Source: Nitrosomonadales bacterium
Lineage (GTDB): Bacteria; Pseudomonadota; Gammaproteobacteria; Burkholderiales; Gallionellaceae
Reading direction: 5' to 3'
Assembly (NCBI GenBank): GCA_023259015.1
Contig: JAHFRC010000008.1
Location: 1-43,700 of the forward strand
DNA: 43,700 nt
Of this stretch, positions 1 to 8,750 are shown piece after piece (positions within the stretch are counted from its first letter, which is position 1; the number at the start of each line of letters is the position of its first letter). Both the position numbers and the translations under genes were made by a program. Under the pieces are notes generated by a model. The model searched no databases and had not been told where the DNA came from. It saw nothing but the letters and a program-made list of their open reading frames with translations.

Positions 1-256
1 CATATCTCCGCACCGGCTCCGTGGTTGATGGGCGGCATTTCCATGATGCCCGGCGTGTAATGATGCAACTGCTGTATGCATGATAATACAGGTAGGTTAA
101 ATTCGTGTCTTCCATTTGCACAAGGCAATAATCCTGAGTCTCAAACATTCGCCCCTAGTGTGTTGCTGCCATCCACCGGTTTCTGCTTTTGGGCGTGAAC
201 CGCATTTCGCCGCCAACTTAAACCGCAGGAATCTTTTGTTCGCTTAAGGCCATGCA
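1..256. other. Window-edge stretch without an assignable gene
   Basis: Short open stretches touch the left edge on both strands: a plus frame that ends at the TAA at 58-60, and a minus frame that could begin at an ATG near position 44 and run out of the window. Neither shows a convincing ribosome binding site or a motif I recognise. The rest, up to the stop of the minus-strand gene at 257, is moderately AT-rich with no clear terminator. I make no gene call here. Confidence 0.3.
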
Positions 257-958
257 TTATTTCATTGGCATTGGGGTCTCATTCGATAATTGTTCTTTAC
301 CCATGCGCGCATTCATTTCATTCCACAGCTCCACTTGGGCATCGGCTTCCTCTTTCGCATCATTACGCCCATCCTTCTGTTCTTTGGAGAGCCATAATCC
401 ATCAGCGTTCAGGCTATGTTCCGGAAACAGTTCGATGCGCTCGTTGGCCGGTTTGATCGTCTTGTCCATTGTGTCGAGCACCAAGGGCATGACGCCCGGT
501 TCAGACTGGTAGGTTAGCACCATATATGACTGATCTGCCGATTTCATGGAGTGGACATGGGTGATTTTCATTTTTTCTATGCCGATCCCTAAAGCCTCGA
601 GCGTAACGTATTTTGCAATCACATGATCCGCCTGGCTGCCCGCGTTGCGCTGCAGCATCTCGAATGGGGTGGACCAGTGTTTGCGGCCCCAAATTTCCTC
701 TTCTGTTTTGACCGGGATACGGTTGAAAAACTCGTTGGTTAACGCCAGTTTCTCGGCAATCGGCTTGTTTTTGTTGTCCATAACCAGCGAGTTCCAGGCG
801 GCAATTCGGTCGGCAGCTTCCGGGCCGTAAGCCTTTTCGGTTTCTTTGATTGCCCTGTTGGAGATGGGGGCCTTTCCAAGCTCAGCTGCACCCGCAGCCA
901 GCATATGGACAGCAAAGAATGCAGCAAGGCAGAGAGCGATCCAATTATGTGTTTTCAC
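257..958 (-). CDS. Transglutaminase-like (BTLCP) family protein, catalytic residues lost
   Basis: A 233-residue protein with an N-terminal signal peptide (roughly residues 1-25, ending near AAGA). The body follows the bacterial transglutaminase-like cysteine peptidase family (BTLCP, the family of LapG): YGPEAADRIAAW, then NEFFNR, IWGRKHWSTPFE, IAKYVTLEALGI, MVLTY and PLVLD. Family members carry a G-D-C-E-D-Y motif with the nucleophilic Cys; here the aligned stretch is GSQADH, with Gln109 at the Cys position. The catalytic His normally before MVL is Tyr145. The third residue, Asp162 in LVLD, is kept. The fold therefore looks intact but peptidase activity is unlikely. It is probably periplasmic, and a binding or regulatory role is possible. 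It stands alone, divergent from hypX. Family assignment is from recognised motifs; inactivity is inferred. Confidence 0.8.
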   Translation of the reverse strand: MKTHNWIALCLAAFFAVHMLAAGAAELGKAPISNRAIKETEKAYGPEAADRIAAWNSLVMDNKNKPIAEKLALTNEFFNRIPVKTEEEIWGRKHWSTPFEMLQRNAGSQADHVIAKYVTLEALGIGIEKMKITHVHSMKSADQSYMVLTYQSEPGVMPLVLDTMDKTIKPANERIELFPEHSLNADGLWLSKEQKDGRNDAKEEADAQVELWNEMNARMGKEQLSNETPMPMK

Positions 959-1194
959 GGTTATGCTATCCCCATTTTTGTTTTATTACCGGGAAGTAAA
1001 ATACGCTTTTAATCTGGCGAGCAATAATACCAAGCGGAAACCATAAACTATGATACCCGCAATCTAGCAGCTAATTCCCTTCTTTGGTATAGGCCAATAG
1101 ATTGCAATTGCCCCCGGAAACCGGAAAATAGGCATGCTGATACAGCCAGGCCACAGTTAAACTATTGCATATCTATCAGCCCTGGTTTGCCAAC

Positions 1195-2892
1195 ATGCGT
1201 ATCCTGTTCCTGACCCATAGCTTCAACAGCCTCACCCAGCGCCTGTTCGTTGACTTGACGCAGGATGGGCATGAGGTATCCATCGAGTTCGATATAGCCG
1301 ATTCAGTGACCGAGGAGGCCGCCGCGCTTTATCAGCCGGACATTGTCCTGGCGCCCTTTCTCAAGCGCGCGATTCCAGATACGGTGTGGCGCAATCATGT
1401 TTGCATGGTGGTTCATCCCGGCATTGTCGGAGACCGTGGCCCTTCCGCGCTGGACTGGGCTATCCAGCGTGGAGAGAGCGAATGGGGGGTGACCGTGCTG
1501 CAGGCGGATGCGGTGATGGACGCGGGCAATGTCTGGGCTACGGAAACTTTTTCGATGGGCGTGGAAAAGAAGAGCAGCCTGTACCGCAACCAGGTCACGG
1601 AAGCGGCCAGCAAGGCCGTCAGGTCTGCCGTTGTGCGCTATCTCGATGGCGGGTTCCAGCCTTGCCCATTGGAGCAATGGCCAAATGCGCGCGGAGAGGA
1701 ACGGCCTCTCATGCGCCAGGCAGACCGGAAAATAAATTGGGAAGCAGACGACACGCACACGGTACTGCGCAAGATTCATGCGGCGGATGGTTTTCCCGGC
1801 GTGCGCGATGAACTTTTCGGTTCGCCCTGTTTTCTTTTCGATGCGCGCGCAGAACCGGATAGGGCAGGCAGCGCAGGCGCATTGCTGGGCTGGCGCGGCC
1901 ACGGCGTGGTTAGGGCCACGCGCGACGGCGCGGTGCGCATCGGGCAGGTGCGCAGGATTGATGGCGAACACGCTTTCAAACTGCCGGCATCAATTGCTTT
2001 TGCTTCCGCATTGGAGAGTCTTCCATTATTGGATGATGCCGGCGCGGATGGCATCCGCTACGAGGAGGCGGATGGCGTCGGCTACCTGTATTTTGATTTC
2101 TACAACGGCGCCATGTCCACCGCGCAATGCCGCCAACTGCTAGCGGCTTACCGCAAGGCCTGCGCACGCCAGACGCGAATCATCGTGTTGATGGGCGGTG
2201 AGGATTTCTGGTCGAACGGGATTCACCTCAACCTGATAGAAGCGGCCAGCAGCCCGGCGGATGAATCATGGGAAAACATCCAGGCCATGGATGACATGGC
2301 CGAGGCCATCATCAGGACGACCAGCCACCTGACCATCGCTGCACTCGGGGGCAACGCCGGTGCGGGCGGCGTGTTTCTGGCACTGGCGACAGACAGGGTG
2401 TGGGCGAGGCAGGGCGTCGTGCTAAACCCGCATTACAAGAACATGGGAAATCTTTACGGCTCGGAGTTGTGGACTTACACGCTGCCGAAACGCGTGGGCG
2501 CTACGCGAGCAGAGAGCATCATGCACAACCGCCTGCCGCTCGGTGCTGCGCAGGCGTTGCGCATGGGCATTGCAGACGCCTGTATCGAAGGGGATATGGC
2601 ATCTTTCCGCATGGAGGTGAAGAAACGCGCCATGGAATTATCCCTCATGCCGGATCACGGCGAGCATCTGGCCGCCAAGGCGGAAATGCGCCAGCGCGAA
2701 GAATCAATCAAGCCGCTTTTGCTTTATCGCGAAGCCGAACTGGCCGAGATGCGGCGCAACTTTTACGGCTTCGATCCGAGCTACCACTATGCGCGCCACC
2801 AGTTTGTGCACAAGGCGTTACATGCATGGACGCCAAGGCATTTGTGCCGGCACCGTGACATTGGGCGACATATACAGCGCGTCAATTTTTAA
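1195..2892 (+). CDS. hypX: HypX/HoxX-type hydrogenase maturation protein
   Basis: About 565 residues. The N-terminal half resembles methionyl-tRNA formyltransferase-type N10-formyl-THF enzymes (HPGIVGDRGPSALDWAI near residue 75-90). The C-terminal half is an enoyl-CoA hydratase/crotonase fold (GGEDFWSNGIHLN, then GGNAGAGGVFLALATDRVW). This fusion is characteristic of HypX, which makes the active-site CO ligand of [NiFe] hydrogenases from formyl-THF under oxic conditions. The track starts the ORF at a TTG (1165); family members begin near MRILFLTHSFNSLTQRL, so the ATG at 1195 is preferred, although neither start has a strong Shine-Dalgarno. No hydrogenase or other hyp gene is in the window, so partners must lie elsewhere. 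It is convergent with the osmC-like gene. Confidence 0.88.
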   Translation: MRILFLTHSFNSLTQRLFVDLTQDGHEVSIEFDIADSVTEEAAALYQPDIVLAPFLKRAIPDTVWRNHVCMVVHPGIVGDRGPSALDWAIQRGESEWGVTVLQADAVMDAGNVWATETFSMGVEKKSSLYRNQVTEAASKAVRSAVVRYLDGGFQPCPLEQWPNARGEERPLMRQADRKINWEADDTHTVLRKIHAADGFPGVRDELFGSPCFLFDARAEPDRAGSAGALLGWRGHGVVRATRDGAVRIGQVRRIDGEHAFKLPASIAFASALESLPLLDDAGADGIRYEEADGVGYLYFDFYNGAMSTAQCRQLLAAYRKACARQTRIIVLMGGEDFWSNGIHLNLIEAASSPADESWENIQAMDDMAEAIIRTTSHLTIAALGGNAGAGGVFLALATDRVWARQGVVLNPHYKNMGNLYGSELWTYTLPKRVGATRAESIMHNRLPLGAAQALRMGIADACIEGDMASFRMEVKKRAMELSLMPDHGEHLAAKAEMRQREESIKPLLLYREAELAEMRRNFYGFDPSYHYARHQFVHKALHAWTPRHLCRHRDIGRHIQRVNF

Positions 2893-2925
2893 ACATGCCG
2901 TCTTCGCGGAAATGGTGAGGCCGTA

Positions 2926-3342
2926 TTATTCCTGCACCACTTCAAAATCATGCGTGATATCCGCTGTCTTGCCCAGCATGATGGAAGCGGAGCAATATTT
3001 TTCCGCAGAAAGCCTGATTGCGCGTTCCACCTGTTCCGGCTTTAAATCCTTGCCGCTCACGATGAAGTGAAAGTGTATGCGGGTGAACACCTTGGGATCT
3101 TCCGTGGCGCGCTCCGCCTGAATTTCCACCACGCAGTCGGTGATTTGCTGGCGGCTTTTTTTCAGGATGTGGATGACATCGTAAGTGGTGCACCCGCCGG
3201 TGCCTAGCAGCACCATTTCCATCGGGCGCGGCCCGAGATTGCGTCCTCCGCCGTCCGGCGGGCCATCCATCAGGACGGCATGGCCGCTTTCGGTTTCGCC
3301 CAGAAAGGATACTTGTTCCACCCACTTGATGCGTGCTTTCAT
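2926..3342 (-). CDS. OsmC/Ohr family peroxide-reducing protein
   Basis: A 138-residue cytosolic protein of the OsmC family, thiol-dependent reductases of hydroperoxides. The two family cysteines are present: one in GTGGCTTYDV (about residue 51) and one in AEKYCSASIM (about residue 115). The N-terminal GPPDGGGRNLGPRPMEMVL stretch is typical of the YhfA-like subgroup. It lies 24 bp downstream of the elyC-like gene on the same strand, so the two are probably co-transcribed, and it is convergent with hypX. The exact substrate cannot be told from sequence. Confidence 0.88.
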   Translation of the reverse strand: MKARIKWVEQVSFLGETESGHAVLMDGPPDGGGRNLGPRPMEMVLLGTGGCTTYDVIHILKKSRQQITDCVVEIQAERATEDPKVFTRIHFHFIVSGKDLKPEQVERAIRLSAEKYCSASIMLGKTADITHDFEVVQE

Positions 3343-3366
3343 GATGTGCCCCGCTGTTTTTTGATG

Positions 3367-4116
3367 TCAGGATTTTAACCGATACCACAACAGGCCGATA
3401 ATTTCGTGCATGAAAATCCTGCTGTCACGCAGGGCTTCGGCGCGCGGCACGAAACTGAGCAGGTCGGTGCGGTAACGGGTGGTGAAGGCGGTGGGTGCAG
3501 GCACGGCCTCGAATCCGGCTGAGCGGAATGCCAGGATTGAACGCGGCATGTGCCAGGCGTGGGTTACCAGATAGACGCGTCTGATGCCGGCCTGTTGCAG
3601 GATATGGTAGCTGTAGCGCGCATTTTCCAGTGTGTTGCAGGAGGCATCTTCGACCCAGCGCACCGGAACCTTGAATTCCTGCTCCAGGGCGGCCTGCATT
3701 TGCCGCGCCTCGGAGAGATTGTTGCCGAGCGGCTTGCCGCCGGTGACCAATACCGGCTTGCCGGTTTCGCGCTGTAGTTTCGCGGCGTAACGCAGACGCG
3801 CCAATGTGGCTTCGCCCACGGTGTCTGCCGCATATTCCGGCGCATGAAAATAAGTGCCGCCGCCCAACACCACGATGGCATCGGCGGGCTGCGCCCGCGT
3901 ATCAACTGTGCTGGGTGGTCCTTCCAGAAGATGCAACGCGCCCTTGGCGAAATAAGGGGTGGCGCACAGCCACAGCAGAGCAAACGAACCGATGAGCAGC
4001 GCGCGCCCGAGGCGCGGGTAAGGGCGGGCAATCAATAACCCAGCCAGCGCGGCAAGCAGCAGATTGAACGGCGGGAGCAGGAATGCGCTGATCAGGTTGG
4101 TGACAAACCAGGACAT
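3367..4116 (-). CDS. YdcF/ElyC-type DUF218 membrane protein
   Basis: About 249 residues from the ATG at 4116. The ORF track extends 23 residues upstream, but that extension is arginine-rich and poorly started, while MSWFVTNLISAFLLPP begins the usual hydrophobic N-terminus. Two membrane segments (about 5-30 and 36-60) precede a DUF218 domain with DAIVVLGGG, LVTGG and LVTHAWHMPRS. ElyC/SanA/YdcF relatives affect envelope integrity and the undecaprenyl-phosphate economy; the precise reaction is not established. The domain probably faces the periplasm. It is followed by the osmC-like gene 24 bp away. Close to its start, in the opposite direction, lies the B12 riboswitch of btuB. Confidence 0.82.
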   Translation of the reverse strand: MSWFVTNLISAFLLPPFNLLLAALAGLLIARPYPRLGRALLIGSFALLWLCATPYFAKGALHLLEGPPSTVDTRAQPADAIVVLGGGTYFHAPEYAADTVGEATLARLRYAAKLQRETGKPVLVTGGKPLGNNLSEARQMQAALEQEFKVPVRWVEDASCNTLENARYSYHILQQAGIRRVYLVTHAWHMPRSILAFRSAGFEAVPAPTAFTTRYRTDLLSFVPRAEALRDSRIFMHEIIGLLWYRLKS

Positions 4117-4275
4117 GGGGCTACTAAACGCAGGGCGCGGCGTTGCCGCAACTCGCGCATGATACCTGAGCCGGCATCCAGCCAATAACCGTTGCGCTTT
4201 GAAACAGCGTAGAGCATGGGCAGGAAAAAATCCTGCTCCGCATTTCTAAAATGTTTGCTAAAATAACTTCCGTAT

Positions 4276-4436
4276 TCAAGGTGCCGGATGGTTTACGCCA
4301 TCCGGTTAAACGGGAAACAGGTGAAATACCTGTGCTGCCCCCGCAACGGTAAGCAAGTGTGGACGTGTCAGAATGCCACTGTGAGCAATCATGGGAAGGC
4401 GATGCGTTTTGTCTTGCGAGCCCGTATATCGGCCCT
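4276..4436 (+). promoter_or_regulatory. Cobalamin (B12) riboswitch
   Basis: The leader contains the hallmark cobalamin aptamer pieces in order: a GC-rich helix GCCGGATGG/CCATCCGG, then GGGAA, then the B12 box GCCCCCGCAACGGTAA (about 4337-4352), then GCCACTG, GGGAAGGC and GCGAGCCCG. Adenosylcobalamin binding to this class normally lowers expression of the downstream gene, usually by hiding the ribosome binding site or by termination. The aptamer lies about 180 nt before the btuB start, leaving room for an expression platform (about 4437-4612). The boundaries are approximate. Confidence 0.93.
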
Positions 4437-4612
4437 GAATGCAGGAATCCGCATGGATTCCACAGGTCGGGAAATGCAGCGGGCGGCGCATGGACGGCAG
4501 AATGGCCATGCCATACCGGTTAATCCATACTTCCTTCCTGTTATATCTGCTGCATCTCCTGTTATTGAACGTTCCAGCGGGGTCGCTATGGAACTTGCTC
4601 AGGAAAATATCA

Positions 4613-6463
4613 ATGAAACAGCAGAAACTTTTCGCCGCCATTTTGTGCGCGGTTACTCCCTTGTCTTACGCAGCTGACGATACACTGGATGAAATCGTGG
4701 TGACGGCTACACGCATCGCGCAACCATTGAAGCAGTCCTTAAGCAGCACCACTGTGATTACCCAGGAAGACATCCGCAATTCGCAGGCGCCGGACGTGCT
4801 GACCATCCTGCGCAATGTAGCGGGAGTGGAATTCTCCCAGAGTGGCGGAACAGGCAAAGCTTCCAGCCTGTTCCTGCGCGGCACGGATAGTACGCATGTA
4901 TTGGTGCTGGTGGATGGCGTGCGCGTCAGTTCCGCCACTTTCGGTACAACCGCAGTAGACCAGCTGATGCTGGATCAGATCGAGCGTATTGAGGTGGTGC
5001 GCGGCAATGTCAGCAGTCTCTATGGGTCGGAGGCCATCGGCGGGGTGGTGCAGATTTTTACCAGGCATGGACGCGGTGCGCCTGCCGCAAACATAAGTGC
5101 TGGCCTTGGCAATCAGGGTACGCGGCGACTGTCTGCCGGGATTGGCGGCGCCGCTGACGGTACGGATTTCAGCGTCCAGCTCTCCACGTTCAGAACCGGC
5201 GGTGTGTCGGCGCTCAATCCGGCGCTGGTGCTCACCGCCAACCCGGATCGCGACGGCTATCGCAACAACAGCCTGTCCGCCAATGTGGGCCATGCGTTCA
5301 ACGCCGATCACCGCGTTACGGCAACGCTGTTCGGCAGCAACGGCAATAACCAGTACGACAATGCATTCGGGCTGCCGACAGACATAAATACAAATCGAGC
5401 GCAGATATGGAAACTCTCGCTGGCCTCGGATGACCAGATCACTGATGCCTGGCACAGCAAAGTACAACTGGCAAATGGTGTGGACCAATACCGGGATTAT
5501 TTGAAAGGTGCGCCCGTTGCGGGCGGCTCGCTGTACCAGACTTCAAACAATCATTTGATCTGGCAGAACTCTTTCCACCTGGACGAAGATAAGCGGCTTT
5601 TGCTCGGCGCCGAAACATTGCGGCAGTATGTGTCCAGCGATCTCAATCCGGGCTATGTGCAGAACTCACGCAAGATAAATAGTGTATTCGCCGGCTATAC
5701 CGGGCGCTATGGGGCGCATCAGGCGCAGTTCAACCTGCGCCACGACAGCAACTCGCAATACGGCGGCGAAACCACCGGCCTGCTTGGCTATGGTTATGCG
5801 CTCACCAATGCATGGCGCGCCACCGCCAGCTACAGTACGGCTTTCCGGGCACCCACCTTCAACGAGTTGTACTATCCGGACACTGGTTGGGGCGGCGGAA
5901 ACCCGGCGCTAGAGCCGGAGCATTCGCGCAATATGGAAGCCGCGTTGCGTTATTTTGTGGCAGGCGGTCAACAGCTTGATTTAGTGTATTTCGACAATCG
6001 CATCCACAACTTAATTTCCGGCTGGCCACCGGTCAATGTTAATAAGGCGCGCATTGACGGGGTCGAGCTCAGTTATGCCGGGTGGTTCGGGAATACCAAC
6101 GTGAAGGCCGCACTGACTTCGCAAGCCCCGCGCGACGCCGCCACAGGTGTGCAACTGGACAGGCGCGCCAAGCTGCATGGCAACCTCGGCATCACCCAGC
6201 AATTCGGCGCATGGCAGGTTGGCGGCGAATGGCTGTATAGCGGTACCCGGGAAGATAATTTCACCGATCCCAATACCTTTGTAACGACACGTAAGACACT
6301 GGCCAGCTATAACGTGTTCAACCTGACCGCCGGTTATGCTATCAACAAGGGCACCAGGCTATCGTTGCGTGCGGACAACCTGGCCAACCAAAATGACAGC
6401 AATGCATATGGCTACAACCCCTTGGGGCGCACCTTGTTTGTCGGACTGAGTTATCAGCAGTAA
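4613..6463 (+). CDS. btuB: TonB-dependent vitamin B12 outer-membrane receptor
   Basis: 616 residues from the ATG at 4613, which has an AGGAAA ribosome binding site. The track start at 4439 lies inside the riboswitch leader and is rejected. A signal peptide (to about SYAA) is followed by a TonB-box-like LDEIVVTATR, a plug domain (TTVITQEDIRN, VLVDGVRV, IERIEVVRG, SLYGSEAIGGVVQI) and a beta barrel ending in an aromatic-rich LFVGLSYQQ. The B12 riboswitch upstream and cobalamin genes downstream make cobalamin or another corrinoid the substrate with good confidence. Confidence 0.93.
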   Translation: MKQQKLFAAILCAVTPLSYAADDTLDEIVVTATRIAQPLKQSLSSTTVITQEDIRNSQAPDVLTILRNVAGVEFSQSGGTGKASSLFLRGTDSTHVLVLVDGVRVSSATFGTTAVDQLMLDQIERIEVVRGNVSSLYGSEAIGGVVQIFTRHGRGAPAANISAGLGNQGTRRLSAGIGGAADGTDFSVQLSTFRTGGVSALNPALVLTANPDRDGYRNNSLSANVGHAFNADHRVTATLFGSNGNNQYDNAFGLPTDINTNRAQIWKLSLASDDQITDAWHSKVQLANGVDQYRDYLKGAPVAGGSLYQTSNNHLIWQNSFHLDEDKRLLLGAETLRQYVSSDLNPGYVQNSRKINSVFAGYTGRYGAHQAQFNLRHDSNSQYGGETTGLLGYGYALTNAWRATASYSTAFRAPTFNELYYPDTGWGGGNPALEPEHSRNMEAALRYFVAGGQQLDLVYFDNRIHNLISGWPPVNVNKARIDGVELSYAGWFGNTNVKAALTSQAPRDAATGVQLDRRAKLHGNLGITQQFGAWQVGGEWLYSGTREDNFTDPNTFVTTRKTLASYNVFNLTAGYAINKGTRLSLRADNLANQNDSNAYGYNPLGRTLFVGLSYQQ

Positions 6464-6559
6464 GTTTTGAGGCGACAGGATGCGTGCTTCGACGCCCCCT
6501 GTTTTTCTGCTAGAGTTGCTACCTGTTCAGGTGGTTTAAATTGAAAAGGAGAAATACAA

Positions 6560-7150
6560 ATGCAATTACAAAATAGACAAGCTGGAATATTTGCCGCGCT
6601 GGTGCTTCTGATGGCGGCTACGCGCATCTACAGCCATTTGGGCTCTGCGGTGTCTTTGCCGGATGCCAGTTGGCCGGTGTTTTTTCTGGCCGGTTTTTAT
6701 TTGGCGCGTCTTTCCTGGCCTGCCGTAGCGGCTTTTGTATTCCTGCTGCTGGAGGCTGGTTCTGTTGATTATTACGCGATTGCCTTTCGTGGCGTAAGCG
6801 ATGAATGTTTTTCGCCCGCTTATTGGTTCTTGATTCCCACCTATGCCTGCCTGTGGTATGCCGGCCGCTGGGTTGCCCCGCGCCTGCACAAAACCTGGGC
6901 AAGTTTTGGATTGCTGGTCGCCGTGGCATGGGGTGCGACATCGGTAGCATTCCTGATTTCCAATCTCAGTTATTACCTGCTTTCTGCCCGCTTCGCAGAC
7001 ATGAGCATGCTGCAATATGCCGGGAGCGTTGCAAAATATTATCCACCGTACCTGTCTTGCACCCTGTTGTATCTCGCATGCGCCGCAATACTGCACGTGC
7101 TGCTGGGCAATACAGGTAAAAATACCGCGCATTTCTCAGAACGCATTTAG
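6560..7150 (+). CDS. btuM: BtuM-type cobalamin importer (solitary ECF S-component)
   Basis: 196 residues, about six predicted membrane helices, with a strong AAGGAG ribosome binding site. The sequence matches what I remember of BtuM of Thiobacillus: the N-terminal GSAVSLPDASWPVFFLAG and the segment RGVSDECFSPAYWFLIPTYA. Cys83 in that segment corresponds to the conserved cysteine that in characterised BtuM coordinates cobalt and removes the cyanide ligand of cyanocobalamin. BtuM is an S-component-like protein that works without a dedicated ECF module. Position between btuB and cobO supports inner-membrane corrinoid uptake following BtuB. No BtuCDF genes are present in the window, so this is probably the inner-membrane step here. 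Confidence 0.85.
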   Translation: MQLQNRQAGIFAALVLLMAATRIYSHLGSAVSLPDASWPVFFLAGFYLARLSWPAVAAFVFLLLEAGSVDYYAIAFRGVSDECFSPAYWFLIPTYACLWYAGRWVAPRLHKTWASFGLLVAVAWGATSVAFLISNLSYYLLSARFADMSMLQYAGSVAKYYPPYLSCTLLYLACAAILHVLLGNTGKNTAHFSERI

Positions 7151-7152
7151 GT

Positions 7153-7752
7153 ATGGCAGATAGCCCGGCGCAGCACCGCGCGCGCATGGCGCGCAAAAAA
7201 GCGGTGATTGACCAGCATGTTGCCGAAGCCAGCATCGAACGCGGTGTGGTCATCATCAACACCGGCAACGGCAAAGGCAAAAGTACGGCGGGTTTCGGCA
7301 TGCTGGCGCGTGCGCTCGGCCACGGCATGCGCGTCGGTGTGGTGCAATTCATCAAGGGTGCGTCCTCCACCGGCGAGGAAGAATTTTTCCGGCGCTTTCC
7401 CGAGGTGAGTTACCACGTCATGGGCGAAGGCTTTACCTGGGAAACGCAGGACAGGGAGCGCGATATCGCTGCCGCGCAGGCAGCCTGGAACAAGGCATGC
7501 GAGTTGCTGAGCGATGCGCGCTATGCGGTGGTGCTGCTGGATGAACTCAATATCGCACTCAAGCTGCAGTACGTGCAAGTGAAGGATGTGCTCGCCGCCT
7601 TGCGCAAACGCCCTGCCGCGCAACATGTCGTGATTACCGGGCGCGGCGCACCCGATGCGCTGATCGAATTTGCCGATACTGTCACTGAAATGCACCTCGT
7701 CAAACATGCCTACCACGCAGGCATCAAGGCGCAGCCAGGCGTGGAACTCTGA
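7153..7752 (+). CDS. cobO: Corrinoid adenosyltransferase (CobO/BtuR family)
   Basis: 199 residues, close to the family length. It transfers the adenosyl group of ATP to cob(I)yrinic acid a,c-diamide or cobinamide, making the Co-C bond. An ATP-binding P-loop of the CobA/CobO type (NTGNGKGKST, about residue 36-45) is followed by VVQFIKG, ETQDRERD and the Walker-B-like VVLLDELNIAL, all family signatures, and the C-terminal VTGRGAP and KHAYHAGIKAQPGVEL. It starts 2 bp after the btuM stop, indicating one operon. Confidence 0.95.
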   Translation: MADSPAQHRARMARKKAVIDQHVAEASIERGVVIINTGNGKGKSTAGFGMLARALGHGMRVGVVQFIKGASSTGEEEFFRRFPEVSYHVMGEGFTWETQDRERDIAAAQAAWNKACELLSDARYAVVLLDELNIALKLQYVQVKDVLAALRKRPAAQHVVITGRGAPDALIEFADTVTEMHLVKHAYHAGIKAQPGVEL

Positions 7753-7776
7753 TCGCTACACCACCCTGCGATAGCC

Positions 7777-7833
7777 ATGACAATCACCCCCGCTGAATTT
7801 CCTGTGCTGATGTGCAAGGAAAGCGTGTGTTGA
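7777..7833 (+). other. 18-codon ORF overlapping the cbiB start (leader or cobB relic)
   Basis: An ATG at 7777 opens an 18-codon frame (MTITPAEFPVLMCKESVC) ending in TGA at 7831-7833, overlapping the likely cbiB start. It has no strong ribosome binding site. It may be chance, a coupling leader, or a remnant of the N-terminus of cobyrinic acid a,c-diamide synthase (CobB/CbiA). That gene often sits at this place in cobalamin operons and starts with a similar short hydrophobic lead before its P-loop. No P-loop follows. This is a low-confidence entry. Confidence 0.25.
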
Positions 7834-8750
7834 ATACCGCAATCATGATGGTATGCGCGCTGTTGCTCGACCGTCTGCTGGGCGAGCCGCGCCGCTGGCA
7901 TCCGCTGGTGGGCTTCGGCAACCTTGCGGTATGGATGGAGCAGCACATGAATGGCGGCGCGCATTCCGCATTGCGGCTGCGTGTTCACGGCGTGCTGGCA
8001 TGGGGGCTGGTCATCGCACCGTGGTTGGTGCTTGTCTGGCTGTTGTGGCGGCAGCCTCTGTTGCAGCTGCTCGCCGGAGTATTGGTTTTGTATTTTGCGC
8101 TCGGCATGCAGAGCCTGAACGAGCACGCCGGACGCGTCCAGCAAGCCTTGCAGGCCGATGATCTGGCGCTTGCGCGGCTGCGTGTGGGCGAGATCGTCAG
8201 CCGCGATACCACTGCGATGCAGAAACAGGATGTCGCTCGCGCCGGAGTCGAATCGGTGCTGGAAAACGGCAGCGATGCGGTGTTCGGCGCGCTGTTCTGG
8301 TTTGCGCTGGCGGGTGCGCCCGGCGTGCTGCTGTATCGTCTGGCGAACACCTTGGATGCGATGTGGGGCTATCGTACACCGCATTACCGCTACTTCGGCT
8401 GGGCGGCGGCGCGGCTGGATGATGTGCTGAATTTCATTCCGGCGCGGCTCACCGCGCTGACCTATGCGCTGCTCGGCAACACGCGTATTGCCTTGCACTG
8501 CTGGCGGCAACAGGCGCGCGCATGGGACAGCCCGAATGCCGGGCCGGTGATGGCGAGCGGTGCGGGCAGTTTGATCGTGCAACTCGGCGGTGCGGCAAAT
8601 TACCATGGCGTATGCGAAGAGCGCCCGGCACTGGGCGCAGGCCATGCGCCGGATGCTGCGGACATCGCGCGCGCCACGGCGCTGGTGCGGCGCGGTGCGT
8701 GGCTATGGGTGTTGCTGCTCTTGCTGATTGGAGTGTTGCTGCATGCTTGA
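7827..8750 (+). CDS. cbiB: Adenosylcobinamide-phosphate synthase CbiB (CobD in Pseudomonas naming)
   Basis: About 307 residues; integral membrane enzyme attaching the aminopropanol (phosphate) arm to adenosylcobyric acid. Family signatures include LLDRLLGEPRRWHPLVGFG at the N-terminus, SRDT, VARAGVESVLENGSDAVFGALFWF, NTLDAMWGYRTPHYRYFGWAAARLDDVLNFIPARL and AWDSPNAGPVMASGAG. Four to five hydrophobic segments. The start is uncertain: an AAGGA at 7816-7820 is best spaced for GTG 7827 or TTG 7830, while the track uses GTG 7812. Its 3' end overlaps cobD by 8 bases. Confidence 0.93.
   Translation: MLNTAIMMVCALLLDRLLGEPRRWHPLVGFGNLAVWMEQHMNGGAHSALRLRVHGVLAWGLVIAPWLVLVWLLWRQPLLQLLAGVLVLYFALGMQSLNEHAGRVQQALQADDLALARLRVGEIVSRDTTAMQKQDVARAGVESVLENGSDAVFGALFWFALAGAPGVLLYRLANTLDAMWGYRTPHYRYFGWAAARLDDVLNFIPARLTALTYALLGNTRIALHCWRQQARAWDSPNAGPVMASGAGSLIVQLGGAANYHGVCEERPALGAGHAPDAADIARATALVRRGAWLWVLLLLLIGVLLHA

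Noticed and set aside
1303-1971. 222-residue minus ORF inside hypX
   Set aside because: Shadow of a GC-rich gene; no domain, no start signal, and the plus strand is clearly coding.
4439-4612. Upstream extension of btuB in the ORF track
   Set aside because: It begins at the end of the riboswitch; the ATG at 4613 has a ribosome binding site and starts a proper signal peptide.
7710-8645. 311-residue minus ORF opposite cobO/cbiB
   Set aside because: Arg/His/Gln-rich shadow typical of the antisense frame of high-GC genes.
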